Position numbers and translations under genes: made by a program
Shown here: positions 17,529 through 26,853 of the stretch, in pieces
How the letters are laid out: the number at the start of each line of letters is the position of its first letter
Numbering within the stretch: the first letter of the stretch is position 1
Assembly (NCBI GenBank): GCA_016234555.1
Contig: JACRBJ010000011.1
Span: forward strand, 1-52,077
Direction: 5' to 3'
Source of the DNA: Chloroflexota bacterium
GTDB lineage: Bacteria > Chloroflexota > Anaerolineae > Anaerolineales > Villigracilaceae
DNA: 52,077 nucleotides
The notes under the pieces: model-generated
The model's database searches: none
What the model was told of the DNA's origin: nothing
Seen by the model: only the letters and a program-made list of their open reading frames with translations

Positions 17529-19436
17529 ATGAAAAAGCCACTTTTGCCGTTCATAAAAAACCGCTTCAATTTACGGGTAAAGCTGCCACTTTCCATCATT
17601 ACCCTGCTGGTGCTTTCCCTTGTATCGTTCACAATCCTGAGCGTTTGGGTATCACGAACCAGCTTGACCAACGCGCTCAAGCAAAGCCTGGCAACTGAGG
17701 CATCGCTCCAGGTCGAGGGAATTCGTTCCTACCTGACATGGACACGAAGCATGGCCATTGACATCAGCACTGTGGCTGAAGCGCTCGACCTCGATGAAGA
17801 AGCCAGCAAGAAGGCGATTGAGAGAATGCTTGCTGACAATGAGCAGGTCATTGGTTCGACGATTGCCTACGAGCCGTATGCATTCAAACCAGACATGCAG
17901 TTCTGGGCACCTTATTACAACCGAACGCCTGAGGGAAGCCTGGTATTCACCCAGTTGGGGACCCCCGAAAATAACTACCCGGCACAGGACTGGTACCGGC
18001 TCGCGAAGGAAGCGAATAAAACCATCCTGTCGCCAGCCTACTTTGATGCAGGCGGCGCAAAAATTTGGATGGTAACGTGGAGTGTGCCCTTTCACGATGG
18101 TTCCGGCAAGCTGAAGGGAGTTGCCACAACCGATATCGCATTTTCACAGACACAGGATATCGTGCAGAAAATTGCGGTTGGTAAACAGGGATATGCCTTT
18201 CTGGTGGATCAGAATGGAGTCATCCTTGGCATCGGAGAGCAGGGCGGTCAATATAAAACCATGGAAGAAAGCGCGTTGATCTCCAACTCATCCCAGCAGG
18301 CAAATGCCTGGAACAAAATGGTGGGTGAAATGACCCAGGGAAAATCAGGATTTGTCAATCTGACAGACCCGCAGGGGAAGGATGTATATGTCGCTTATGA
18401 ACCGATCGGGATGGACACAGGCTGGTCTTTGGGGCTGGCTTATCCCCAGTCGGAACTCTTTCAACCGGTGGTTCAACTGCGAAATACTTTGATCTTATTC
18501 CTGGTTGTAGTTCTTGTGGTTGCAAGTGCCATTTTGCTCTTCCTGTCACGTTCCATTACGCGCCCTCTTGAGCAGATCACCACTTGGGCAAAATCATTCT
18601 CTCAGGGGCAGATGCATTGGGGCACAGACCTGCCTGAAATGGGACTTCACATCAATACAAACGACGAGATTGAAGACCTTGCTGATGCCTTCAAACACAT
18701 GAGTACCGAGTTGAATGCAAACCTGACTACTTTGGAGGAACGCGTGTCTGCCCGTACCAAGGACCTGGCGGCGGTAGCTGAAGTGGGAACGGCAACCTCC
18801 ACCATTCTCGAAACCGACAAACTCCTGCAAGCCGTGGTGGAACTGACCAAGGAACGCTTCAACCTGTACCACTCACACATTTATCTTCTGGATGATTCAG
18901 GCAAAAACCTGGTGCTGGCTTCAGGCGCAGGCGAGCCCGGACGAATCATGGCTGCAGAAAAACGTTCCATTCCGCTCGACCGTGAACAATCGCTGGTGGC
19001 CCGCGCCGCCCGTGAACGAAAAGGCGTTACCGTCAATGATGTGACTCAGGAACCCGACTTCCTGCCCAACCCTCTCCTGCCGAATACGCGCTCCGAACTG
19101 GCTGTGCCCATGATCGTTGGCTCGAACCTGATTGGCGTCTTCGATATTCAGTCAGACGAGGTTGGGCGCTTCACCACCTCGGATATTGACATCCAAACCA
19201 CGCTGGCGGCGCAGGTAGCCACCTCCATTCAAAACGTACGCTCATTTGAACAATCCAAAGCGCAGGCTGATTTGGAATCGCTGGTCAACGCCATCGGTCA
19301 AAAGATACAGCTCGCAACCACAGTAGATGATACCCTGCAGATCGCCATCCGCGAAATCGGGCAGGCGCTGGGCGCGGCACGGGTTTCAGCCCATATTCAG
19401 GCTGACCGCCACGACAATATTACCGGTGAAAATTAA
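17529..19436 (+). CDS. Kinase-less transmembrane sensor: Cache-HAMP-GAF with short C-terminal tail
   Basis: The 635-residue protein has membrane segments at about 20-42 and 320-341 that flank an extracytoplasmic dCache-like domain (WMVTWSVPFHDGSGKLKGV region typical of dCache_1). HAMP (about 341-400) and GAF (about 415-575) follow, and then the same kind of C-terminal tail as its neighbours (GQKIQLATT...IREIGQALG, about 585-620). No output domain is present. The start is only three bases after the previous stop, with GGAG inside the upstream gene's end, so the genes are co-translated. The GAF sequence (LPNPLLPNTRSELAVPMIVG) is close to those of neighbouring genes, pointing to family expansion by duplication. 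Confidence 0.88.
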   Translation: MKKPLLPFIKNRFNLRVKLPLSIITLLVLSLVSFTILSVWVSRTSLTNALKQSLATEASLQVEGIRSYLTWTRSMAIDISTVAEALDLDEEASKKAIERMLADNEQVIGSTIAYEPYAFKPDMQFWAPYYNRTPEGSLVFTQLGTPENNYPAQDWYRLAKEANKTILSPAYFDAGGAKIWMVTWSVPFHDGSGKLKGVATTDIAFSQTQDIVQKIAVGKQGYAFLVDQNGVILGIGEQGGQYKTMEESALISNSSQQANAWNKMVGEMTQGKSGFVNLTDPQGKDVYVAYEPIGMDTGWSLGLAYPQSELFQPVVQLRNTLILFLVVVLVVASAILLFLSRSITRPLEQITTWAKSFSQGQMHWGTDLPEMGLHINTNDEIEDLADAFKHMSTELNANLTTLEERVSARTKDLAAVAEVGTATSTILETDKLLQAVVELTKERFNLYHSHIYLLDDSGKNLVLASGAGEPGRIMAAEKRSIPLDREQSLVARAARERKGVTVNDVTQEPDFLPNPLLPNTRSELAVPMIVGSNLIGVFDIQSDEVGRFTTSDIDIQTTLAAQVATSIQNVRSFEQSKAQADLESLVNAIGQKIQLATTVDDTLQIAIREIGQALGAARVSAHIQADRHDNITGEN

Positions 19437-19446
19437 GGAGCTAAAG

Positions 19447-22400
19447 ATGACCATCTCAAATGACTCACCGAGCAAGGAAATGACCATGAAAGACAAAAGC
19501 CCAACCGGGGCAGACCTCTCGGAGAAACGAATCATACAGAATATGACCCTGGTGGCGGTCTTCCTGATCGTCTTTGGACTGTTTTCCTCTGTGGGCGGTT
19601 TTTTGAAAGGCAACATCGTCTCCTGGCAGCACTATATCCTGCTTGTTACACCCGTCTTTGTATTTATACTTGGGTTGACCAGTCTTGTGCTTTTGCGACG
19701 CGGAAAAGCCCTCACAGGAAGCAGCCTTGTTTTTATCTCAAATTTGCTGCTGCCGATTGTGGCAATTTTGCTCCAAACAGGACTGGGTTGGGCGGTTTTT
19801 GTTTACGCCCTGACTTCGTCAATTATGCTCATCTGGCAGACAATGCCCAAAGCCACACGCAGTTGGACCGTCATCCTTACTGCCCTATCCCTGGCTTTGA
19901 TCGTGGCTATGGAACGGCGCAATTCATCCATACGGGTAGTCGCAGGCGAGGAATTGTCCACCTTTTTTTATGGCGCAAGCGCAGTTTTAGTGGCAATATT
20001 TCTCGTTCAGGCTGTGCGTCAGTCGTGGGGCGTTATCACTCATTCCATCAGCAACCGTCTGACCGCTCTGATACTGGTTATTACCATCCCATTGCTTATT
20101 GGCGTCACTACTTATATCAGCGTCCGCGCGGGGAACGAAATTGAAGCCCAAGCCCTGCGTAACCTGGAGCAGAATAATAAATCGCTTACAACGAATATTT
20201 CCACCTGGCTGGACTTATATGGGCGTGCCGTTCAGGAAATGGCAATGTTGCCTGATATTAAAAGCATGTATGCTGTCCGTCAGAAACCCGTCCTACTGGC
20301 AGTCGCCAGGGCTTATCCAAATCTATTTTTGGTTCACACCACCGACTTGACTGGTAAAAACGTGGCGCGCAACGATGATGAAGAACCGAAGGAATATGGT
20401 GACCGCACCTGGTTCCTGGGAGCCAAAGCCGGCACGCTAGTCACATACGAAGCGCTCATCAGCCGCACGACTGGGCAACCTGCCCTCAATATAGCTGCGC
20501 CCATTTATGACAACTCAGGAAAAATCGTGGGCGTGGCATCCATCACCAGTGAATTGACAGATATCAGCAAGGAAGTTCTAAGCGCCGAGGAAGGGCGCGG
20601 CATCACCTATGTTGTTGACGCGAACAACCGCGTAGTTTCCCACCCTGATCCGTCTTATACCGAGGGAGAATTGCGTGACCTAAGCGCATACCCGCCAGTA
20701 GTCGCCTTGCGCGAAGGAAAGACTGGAAAATTCACCTTCACTGATGAGAACGGTGTTGTCTGGGTGGCCTATGTGAACAGATTGAATAACAATTGGGGCA
20801 TTGTCGCCCAACAGACTGAAGCCGAACTGCTTGCGCCTGTGCGCCAGTTTGAAACCGTCTCGATTATTTTGATCTTAATTGGCTCAGGGGTAATGTTCGC
20901 TCTGGCCTGGTTTGCCATCCGACGCAACCTCCAACCGATTGGTGCGCTTACATCAACCGCCTCCGCCATCGCGGCAGGTGATTTGAGCCGTATAGCAGAG
21001 GTAAAAAGCCAGGATGAAATAGGTGTGTTAGCCACGACATTCAATGAGATGACTGCGAAATTACGCGAATTCATCGGCACGCTGGAAGCCCGCGTCGCAG
21101 AACGTACGCGCAACCTCGAACTCGCCGCAGAAGTCGGACGCACTGTATCGCAAGTGCGCGCGCTCGACATCATGTTGACCGACGCAGCTGAACTCATCCG
21201 CAAACAATTCGACCTGTACTACGTGCAGGTTTACCTGACCGATGCCAGCCGGACAAACCTCATCCTGCAATCTGGTACGGGAAGCGTGGGCAGGGAGTTA
21301 CTCAGCCGCGGGCACCGCCTGCCGCTGGATATCAACTCGATCAACGGGCGCGCCGCCGTGGAGAAAAAATCGGTGGTGATTTCGGATACAGCCACCAGCG
21401 CCGCCGTCGCAACCAGCGCTGCCGCCCGGCTCCTTTTGTTTGCGCGCACAAAACAACCCGACCAGATTATTCCAGACACCAATAGCAGCAGCATCTTCCG
21501 CCCGAATCCGCTTCTGCCGGATACCCGCTCTGAGATGGCTGTGCCGCTCGTGGTTGGCGACAAGGTGGTGGGCGTGCTCGACCTGCAAAGCAGCCAGGCG
21601 GGCGTCTTGAGCAAAGATAACCTGTCCGCCTTCGAAGCCCTTGCCGGACAATTGGCAATTGCAATTCAAAACGCAAGCCTCCTCGAAGAAGCCAGACTGG
21701 CTCGCGCCGAGGTGGAGGCACAGGCGCGCCGTTTGACTCGCGCAAGCTGGTCAGAATATCTGGATGCCATCCACAAACCCGAACAGACCGGTTTTGTGTT
21801 CGAAGGGAATCAGGTTGCGCCGCTTACGCAGGAACAACCCGAACGAGGAGGCGCCCTGACTGCACCCATCACCGTTACAGGTGAAGCGCTTGGAAAACTG
21901 GTAGTTGAAATGGAGGGAAAGCCGCCCATCGCCCGCGTCGACGAATTGATCGATACGGTAGCACGCCAGATGGCGCAGCAAATCGAAAACCTGCGCCTGT
22001 TGGATAGCGCCGAACGCTTCCGCCACGAAGCCGAACAAGCTTCGCGCCGCCTGACCCATGAAGGCTGGCAGGAATACCTGGAGACTAAGTCTGCCGACAG
22101 TTTGGGATATATCTATGACTTGAAGGAAGTCCGGCCGTACAGCCAGGATGAAATCCAACAGATTGAAGAGTCAGCCCTCAGCCTGCCGCTCAAAGTTCGC
22201 GATGAAGCCGTCGGCAAAGTCGTTGTCAAGGGTGTTCAAGATGCAGAATCTGCCGACCTCGTCAATGCTGTTGCCGAACGTCTCAGCCAGCATATTGAAG
22301 GTCTGCGCCTTTCCATGCAAACGGAACAGTCCCTTGCGGCCACCAAAAGACAGGCCCAACGAGAGCAGGCCCTGCGTCAGATCACAAGCGCCGTGCGCGG

Positions 22401-22593
22401 TTCCAACGATCCTGCCGTCATCCTTCGCACCGCCGCCCGCGAACTGGGCAATATTCTCGGACGCGAGACCGTGGTCAAGCTGACAACTGGCGACCAAACA
22501 CAAACCAGCCAGACAGATCGCTCCACCGAAGCGGCAGGAGTCGCCGCCGCGAATAACGGGAACGAACCAATCTCACCTGCGGATCAATCCTGA
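19447..22593 (+). CDS. Kinase-less polytopic sensor: membrane domain-Cache-HAMP-GAF plus two W-modules
   Basis: The start at 19447 has AAGGAG ten bases upstream; the open frame from 19327 overlaps the previous gene and is rejected. The 1048-residue protein has five or six N-terminal membrane helices (about 25-200), another before a dCache-like domain (about 235-475), a further helix (about 480-500), HAMP (about 500-555) and GAF (about 565-740). The GAF carries an unusual Ala/Ser-rich insert (SAAVATSAAARLLLF). Two copies of a roughly 100-residue module follow (RRLTRASWSEYL... and RRLTHEGWQEYL...), each ending in QIENLRLL or HIEGLRLS. The C-terminal tail (ILRTAARELGNILG) again matches the other sensors. 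No kinase or other output domain is visible. Confidence 0.87.
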   Translation: MTISNDSPSKEMTMKDKSPTGADLSEKRIIQNMTLVAVFLIVFGLFSSVGGFLKGNIVSWQHYILLVTPVFVFILGLTSLVLLRRGKALTGSSLVFISNLLLPIVAILLQTGLGWAVFVYALTSSIMLIWQTMPKATRSWTVILTALSLALIVAMERRNSSIRVVAGEELSTFFYGASAVLVAIFLVQAVRQSWGVITHSISNRLTALILVITIPLLIGVTTYISVRAGNEIEAQALRNLEQNNKSLTTNISTWLDLYGRAVQEMAMLPDIKSMYAVRQKPVLLAVARAYPNLFLVHTTDLTGKNVARNDDEEPKEYGDRTWFLGAKAGTLVTYEALISRTTGQPALNIAAPIYDNSGKIVGVASITSELTDISKEVLSAEEGRGITYVVDANNRVVSHPDPSYTEGELRDLSAYPPVVALREGKTGKFTFTDENGVVWVAYVNRLNNNWGIVAQQTEAELLAPVRQFETVSIILILIGSGVMFALAWFAIRRNLQPIGALTSTASAIAAGDLSRIAEVKSQDEIGVLATTFNEMTAKLREFIGTLEARVAERTRNLELAAEVGRTVSQVRALDIMLTDAAELIRKQFDLYYVQVYLTDASRTNLILQSGTGSVGRELLSRGHRLPLDINSINGRAAVEKKSVVISDTATSAAVATSAAARLLLFARTKQPDQIIPDTNSSSIFRPNPLLPDTRSEMAVPLVVGDKVVGVLDLQSSQAGVLSKDNLSAFEALAGQLAIAIQNASLLEEARLARAEVEAQARRLTRASWSEYLDAIHKPEQTGFVFEGNQVAPLTQEQPERGGALTAPITVTGEALGKLVVEMEGKPPIARVDELIDTVARQMAQQIENLRLLDSAERFRHEAEQASRRLTHEGWQEYLETKSADSLGYIYDLKEVRPYSQDEIQQIEESALSLPLKVRDEAVGKVVVKGVQDAESADLVNAVAERLSQHIEGLRLSMQTEQSLAATKRQAQREQALRQITSAVRGSNDPAVILRTAARELGNILGRETVVKLTTGDQTQTSQTDRSTEAAGVAAANNGNEPISPADQS

Positions 22594-22614
22594 GAAAGCA
22601 GTTGGAGGCAGCAA

Positions 22615-25600
22615 ATGAAAACGACAAACAATAAACTGATGAGTGACGTTATGCAGGCAAACCTGGGATTGCTCCCGTTGATCATGGACAACATCCCCCA
22701 GGCTGTGTTCTGGAAGGATCGAAACCTGGTTTATTTGGGATGCAACCGGGCGTTCGCAGACGACGCCGGCTTTTCTTCCCCGGAAGATGTCATCGGCAAG
22801 ACCGATTATGACATGCCCTGGAAGACGCAAGCCGAACTTTATCGCGCTGACGACCGCGCGGTTATGGAAAAAGGCGAGCCAAAGATCAATTACGAAGAAC
22901 CTCAGACCACGCCAGGCGGTTCGACCATCTGGTTAAGCACCAGCAAGATCCCAGTCCATGAAAATGGTCAGGTTGTCGCTGTGTTGGGTATGTATGAGGA
23001 CATCACCGCCCGCAAGCAGGTGGAAGCAGACCTCCTGCTCCGCGACCGTGCTCTGGCCTCATCCCTTAATGCAGTAATTATCGTTAATATTTCAGATAAC
23101 AAACCCATCTATGTCAATGATGCCCTCCTCAAAATGACCGGCCACACCCGCGAGGAAGTCATGCAGATTGGATTGTCAGATATCACCGGCAACGCGGAAG
23201 AATCAAAGAAGATTCGCGCAGCCATCCAAACTCAAGGTTTCTTCGTCGGCGAGGAACTTCTCAAACGAAAGGATGGCTCCGTTTTTCCTGCAAACTTCTT
23301 CTCTTCTTTGATCATCGGTGCCGAAGGCCGCCCCGTCGCCGTACAATCCACCTTCTTCGATATCACCGATCGCAGAAAGGCTGAGGAAACCATCCATGAA
23401 AGCGAGGAGCGTTTCCGTCGTTTCACAGAGGCGACCGTTGAGGGCCTTGTATTCCACGAACAGGGCAAGATTATCGATGTAAACCCGGCTGCCCTTGCCA
23501 TGTTTAGCCTTTCAGACAGTAAAGAGCTTATCGGCAGAAACCTGTTGGAGTTCATTGTTCCCGAATCGCACAAAATGGTATTGCAGCAAATGCAGTTGGA
23601 AACCGTGTTGCCGTATGAAATTCAGTGCGTGCGCTCTGATGGTACCATCTTCCCAGTGGAGACTTCTACCCGCATCTATAAAGCCGGCGACCGTATCATC
23701 CGCGCCTCGTCCATCCGCGACATCACCGAACGCAAACGGCTGGAAGAGGGACTCCTACTGCGTGATCGTGCCCTGGCTTCTTCTCTCAACGCAGTTTTGA
23801 TTGTCGGGTTGGATTTTAAACCCATCTATGTCAATGAGTCCTTCATTAAAATGACTGGTTACACCTACGAGGAAGCCATACAGCTTACTGTTATGGATCT
23901 CAACGCGAATCCAGAAGGGCTGAAGCAAATTGACGAGGCAACACACAGACAAGGATTCTTCATTGGTGAGGAATATATCAAACGCAAGGACGGTTCCATT
24001 TTCCCCACCGACTTTTTCACTTCGTATATTAACGACGACAAGGGCAAACCTATTGCCATGCAAACCGCCTTCACCGACGCCACCGAACGCAAACGATTAG
24101 AAGCCCAAGTCCAACAAGCACTCGAACGGCGCGGTTATCAGGTGCAGGTCAGTACTGAAATCTCACAGGAAGTGTCCGCTGCTCCCAAATTGGACGAACT
24201 CTTTGAGCGCGTCGTAACCCTGACAAAGGAACGCCTCGGGTATTACCATACACAACTGCTGCGTTACGACCCCGTGCAGGATTCAGTGGTGCTTATCAAT
24301 GGCTATGGAGAAACAGGGAAGAAGATGCTCGAGGGCGGACACAAGATGCCAATGGGAAGCGGTCTTATCGGCACCGCCGCCGCCACGGGCGAAACCTTGA
24401 TGCGCCCCACACTGGCGGAAGACCTCACCTGGCAGCCCAATCCCCTCCTGCCGGACACCAAAGGCGAAATCGCTGTACCAATCAAATGGCAGGATAACAT
24501 TTTGGGCGTGCTCGACGTGCAAAGCGACAAGGCTGGCTCCCTCACTGAAGACGACCGCCTGTTGCTGGAAGGCTTGTGCGGACAGATTGCCATCGCCATA
24601 CATAGCGCCGAACTGGTCGAGACAATCCGCCAGAATGAAGCCCGCCTGGCGGAAGCGCTCAAGATTGCCCGCCTCGGCAATTGGGAATATGACTTTGAAA
24701 ACGACCTCTTTCATTTCACCGACGAATTCTATTCGATTTTCCACACGACTGCCGAAAAAGTGGGCGGCTACAAGATATCGTCTGCCGACTATGCCAAGCA
24801 TTTTGTCCACCCCGATGATGCGCCGCTTGTGGGTACTGAGATCCAAAAGGTTCTGGATGCCAAAGATCGTCTTTTCACCACAAACCTGGAACACCGCATT
24901 ATTTTTGCAGATGGTGAAGTAGGGTACATCTCTGTAAACATCAATGTGGAACGCGACGAAAACGGAAAGATCACCCGCTGGTACGGCGCGAATCAGGACA
25001 TCACCGAGCGCAAACAGGCGGAAGCGGCATTACAGCGCTCCGAACAGTTAATGCGCACAGTGATCGACTCCACTCCCGACTGGATTTTCATCAAAGACCA
25101 GGACCATCGCTATCAATTAGCCAACAAGGGTTATGCCGATGCCTTGCATATCGCTCCTGAAGACTTTATCGGCAAGAACGATCTTGACTTGGGCTTCCCC
25201 GAAGAGTTGGTTAAAGGCAACCCGGAAAAAGGCATTCGCGGCTTCTGGACTGATGACCGTCTGGTGATGGATAACAATGAAACGCAAGTCTATCCTGATG
25301 ATCCCGCAACAATTGACGGCGTGGTCCATAGCTTCCATACCATCAAAATCCCCCTGCGGGATTCTGATGGGAATGCCTGGGGTGTCCTTGCCTTTGCCCG
25401 CGATATCACCGAACGCAAACAAGCCGAAGCCCGCCTGGCGGAAGCGCTTAGAGCTGCCCGCCTTGCCCATTGGGAATATGACGTTGAGAAGGACATCTTC
25501 ACTTTCAACGACCAGTTCTATTCGATCTTCCACACCACCGCCGAAAAAGTGGGAGGGTATCAACTTTCATCCGCTCGATATGCAGAGCTATTCGTGCATC

Positions 25601-26826
25601 CCGATGACATGGAAGTTGTGGGTAAGGAGATAGGAAAGGCGCTCAGTTCGACAGAAAGAGTGTACAACACCAGTATCGACCATCGTATCTTATATGCAGA
25701 CGGCGGTGTCGGTTACATCACGGTTCAATTAACCGTCGAACGGGATGAAAACGGAAAGATCACCCGTTACTATGGCGCGAATCAGGATATTACCGAACGG
25801 CGCAAAGCCCAGGAAGAACTGGCGGAACGCCTTGAGGAAATCAACCGCTTGTACCAAAACCTCAGTCACGAAGGCTGGAAGACCTACCGCGAGACGGCCG
25901 ACCTGCCGTCGGGTTTCGTGTTCGACCAGACCGGAGTCAAGCCTGTGGAAGGTCTTGAGTTTGCAACTGATCGCTTCGCCAACATCCCAATGAAAGTACT
26001 GGGCGGTGAAGTGGTCGGAAATCTGGCTATTGCAGATGACCCGCAACGCCCCATTTCAGAAGATGATTTTGACTTCCTGCAACAGGTCTCCGAACAGATT
26101 GCCCTGGCTCTGGAAGGCGCCCGCCTCGCCGCACAAACCCAGTCCGCGCTGGCGCAAACCGAAAAACTATCCGAAGCCGGTCTGCGTTTCGCACGCTCGG
26201 CAGATTTGCAAGAATTGCTCGTAGTGTTCAATGAAACGCTTGGCATCCCCAAGATTAGTCGCGTGAGTATTGGCGTCTTTGAGTACAACTCTGCCGGTGA
26301 TGTGGATAGCATGACAATTGTGGCAAATTGGTGGGGCGGCATTGGGCATAAAGTTGTGGAGATTGGAATGCGCTATACACCTGAGATGCTCCATGCCATG
26401 TCGTTATTCTTGAGTCCTGACCCGGTATTTATCAACGACACATTTAATGATGACCGCCTCAGGGATGTTAAGGGTATCATGGAACAGCAACAAGTTCATG
26501 CCATAGCTGTTATGCCTTTATATAGTGGCACCCGCCATATAGGTGCCTTGTTGCTGGAATCGGATGAAATGCATAACTTCACCCAAGACGAAATCCGCTT
26601 GGTTTCAGCAATGGCACCACAGATTTCCACAGCGCTGGAAAATCGCATCCAGTACGAACGGGCGCAAAAACAGGCTGAACGTGAAGGTAAACTCAATATC
26701 ATCAGCCAGAAGATCCAAAGCGCCACCAGCGTCGAAGCCGTGCTGCAAATCGCCGCGCGTGAATTGGGTCACGCCCTGGGCGCGCCCATGACCATCGCCC
26801 AGCTCAGCATGAAAGACAAGAAATAA
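22615..26826 (+). CDS. Kinase-less soluble multi-PAS/GAF sensor (about seven PAS domains)
   Basis: The 1403-residue protein has no membrane segment. By eye the order is PAS1 (about 15-135), PAS2 (140-260), PAS3 (262-380), PAS4 (385-500), GAF (505-665), PAS5 (670-800), PAS6 (805-945), PAS7 (945-1065), a W-module (1085-1185, HEGWKTYRETADLPSGFVFD), a divergent GAF (1195-1345) and the shared tail (SQKIQSATS...ARELGHALG) near the C-terminus. PAS2/PAS4 and PAS5/PAS7 are pairwise alike, showing internal duplication. PAS5 is nearly the same as the PAS of the 15375 gene. TTGGAGG precedes the ATG. It has no HisKA/HATPase, so despite its size it needs a partner for output. Confidence 0.88.
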   Translation: MKTTNNKLMSDVMQANLGLLPLIMDNIPQAVFWKDRNLVYLGCNRAFADDAGFSSPEDVIGKTDYDMPWKTQAELYRADDRAVMEKGEPKINYEEPQTTPGGSTIWLSTSKIPVHENGQVVAVLGMYEDITARKQVEADLLLRDRALASSLNAVIIVNISDNKPIYVNDALLKMTGHTREEVMQIGLSDITGNAEESKKIRAAIQTQGFFVGEELLKRKDGSVFPANFFSSLIIGAEGRPVAVQSTFFDITDRRKAEETIHESEERFRRFTEATVEGLVFHEQGKIIDVNPAALAMFSLSDSKELIGRNLLEFIVPESHKMVLQQMQLETVLPYEIQCVRSDGTIFPVETSTRIYKAGDRIIRASSIRDITERKRLEEGLLLRDRALASSLNAVLIVGLDFKPIYVNESFIKMTGYTYEEAIQLTVMDLNANPEGLKQIDEATHRQGFFIGEEYIKRKDGSIFPTDFFTSYINDDKGKPIAMQTAFTDATERKRLEAQVQQALERRGYQVQVSTEISQEVSAAPKLDELFERVVTLTKERLGYYHTQLLRYDPVQDSVVLINGYGETGKKMLEGGHKMPMGSGLIGTAAATGETLMRPTLAEDLTWQPNPLLPDTKGEIAVPIKWQDNILGVLDVQSDKAGSLTEDDRLLLEGLCGQIAIAIHSAELVETIRQNEARLAEALKIARLGNWEYDFENDLFHFTDEFYSIFHTTAEKVGGYKISSADYAKHFVHPDDAPLVGTEIQKVLDAKDRLFTTNLEHRIIFADGEVGYISVNINVERDENGKITRWYGANQDITERKQAEAALQRSEQLMRTVIDSTPDWIFIKDQDHRYQLANKGYADALHIAPEDFIGKNDLDLGFPEELVKGNPEKGIRGFWTDDRLVMDNNETQVYPDDPATIDGVVHSFHTIKIPLRDSDGNAWGVLAFARDITERKQAEARLAEALRAARLAHWEYDVEKDIFTFNDQFYSIFHTTAEKVGGYQLSSARYAELFVHPDDMEVVGKEIGKALSSTERVYNTSIDHRILYADGGVGYITVQLTVERDENGKITRYYGANQDITERRKAQEELAERLEEINRLYQNLSHEGWKTYRETADLPSGFVFDQTGVKPVEGLEFATDRFANIPMKVLGGEVVGNLAIADDPQRPISEDDFDFLQQVSEQIALALEGARLAAQTQSALAQTEKLSEAGLRFARSADLQELLVVFNETLGIPKISRVSIGVFEYNSAGDVDSMTIVANWWGGIGHKVVEIGMRYTPEMLHAMSLFLSPDPVFINDTFNDDRLRDVKGIMEQQQVHAIAVMPLYSGTRHIGALLLESDEMHNFTQDEIRLVSAMAPQISTALENRIQYERAQKQAEREGKLNIISQKIQSATSVEAVLQIAARELGHALGAPMTIAQLSMKDKK

Positions 26827-26853
26827 GCGCCGCAGGCTCAGGAGACATGTCCC

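Larger units (their letters stand above)
16975..25800 (+). repeat. Three copies of one PAS domain in two sensor genes
   Basis: Copies lie at about 16975-17320 (gene at 15375) and at about 24660-25010 and 25440-25800 (both in the gene at 22615). The first two are alike over their whole length at protein level. They share a 56-base identical stretch (17247-17302 and 24937-24992) encoding [18 protein letters not shown]. The third is more diverged. This points to recent duplication or gene conversion. Confidence 0.85.
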
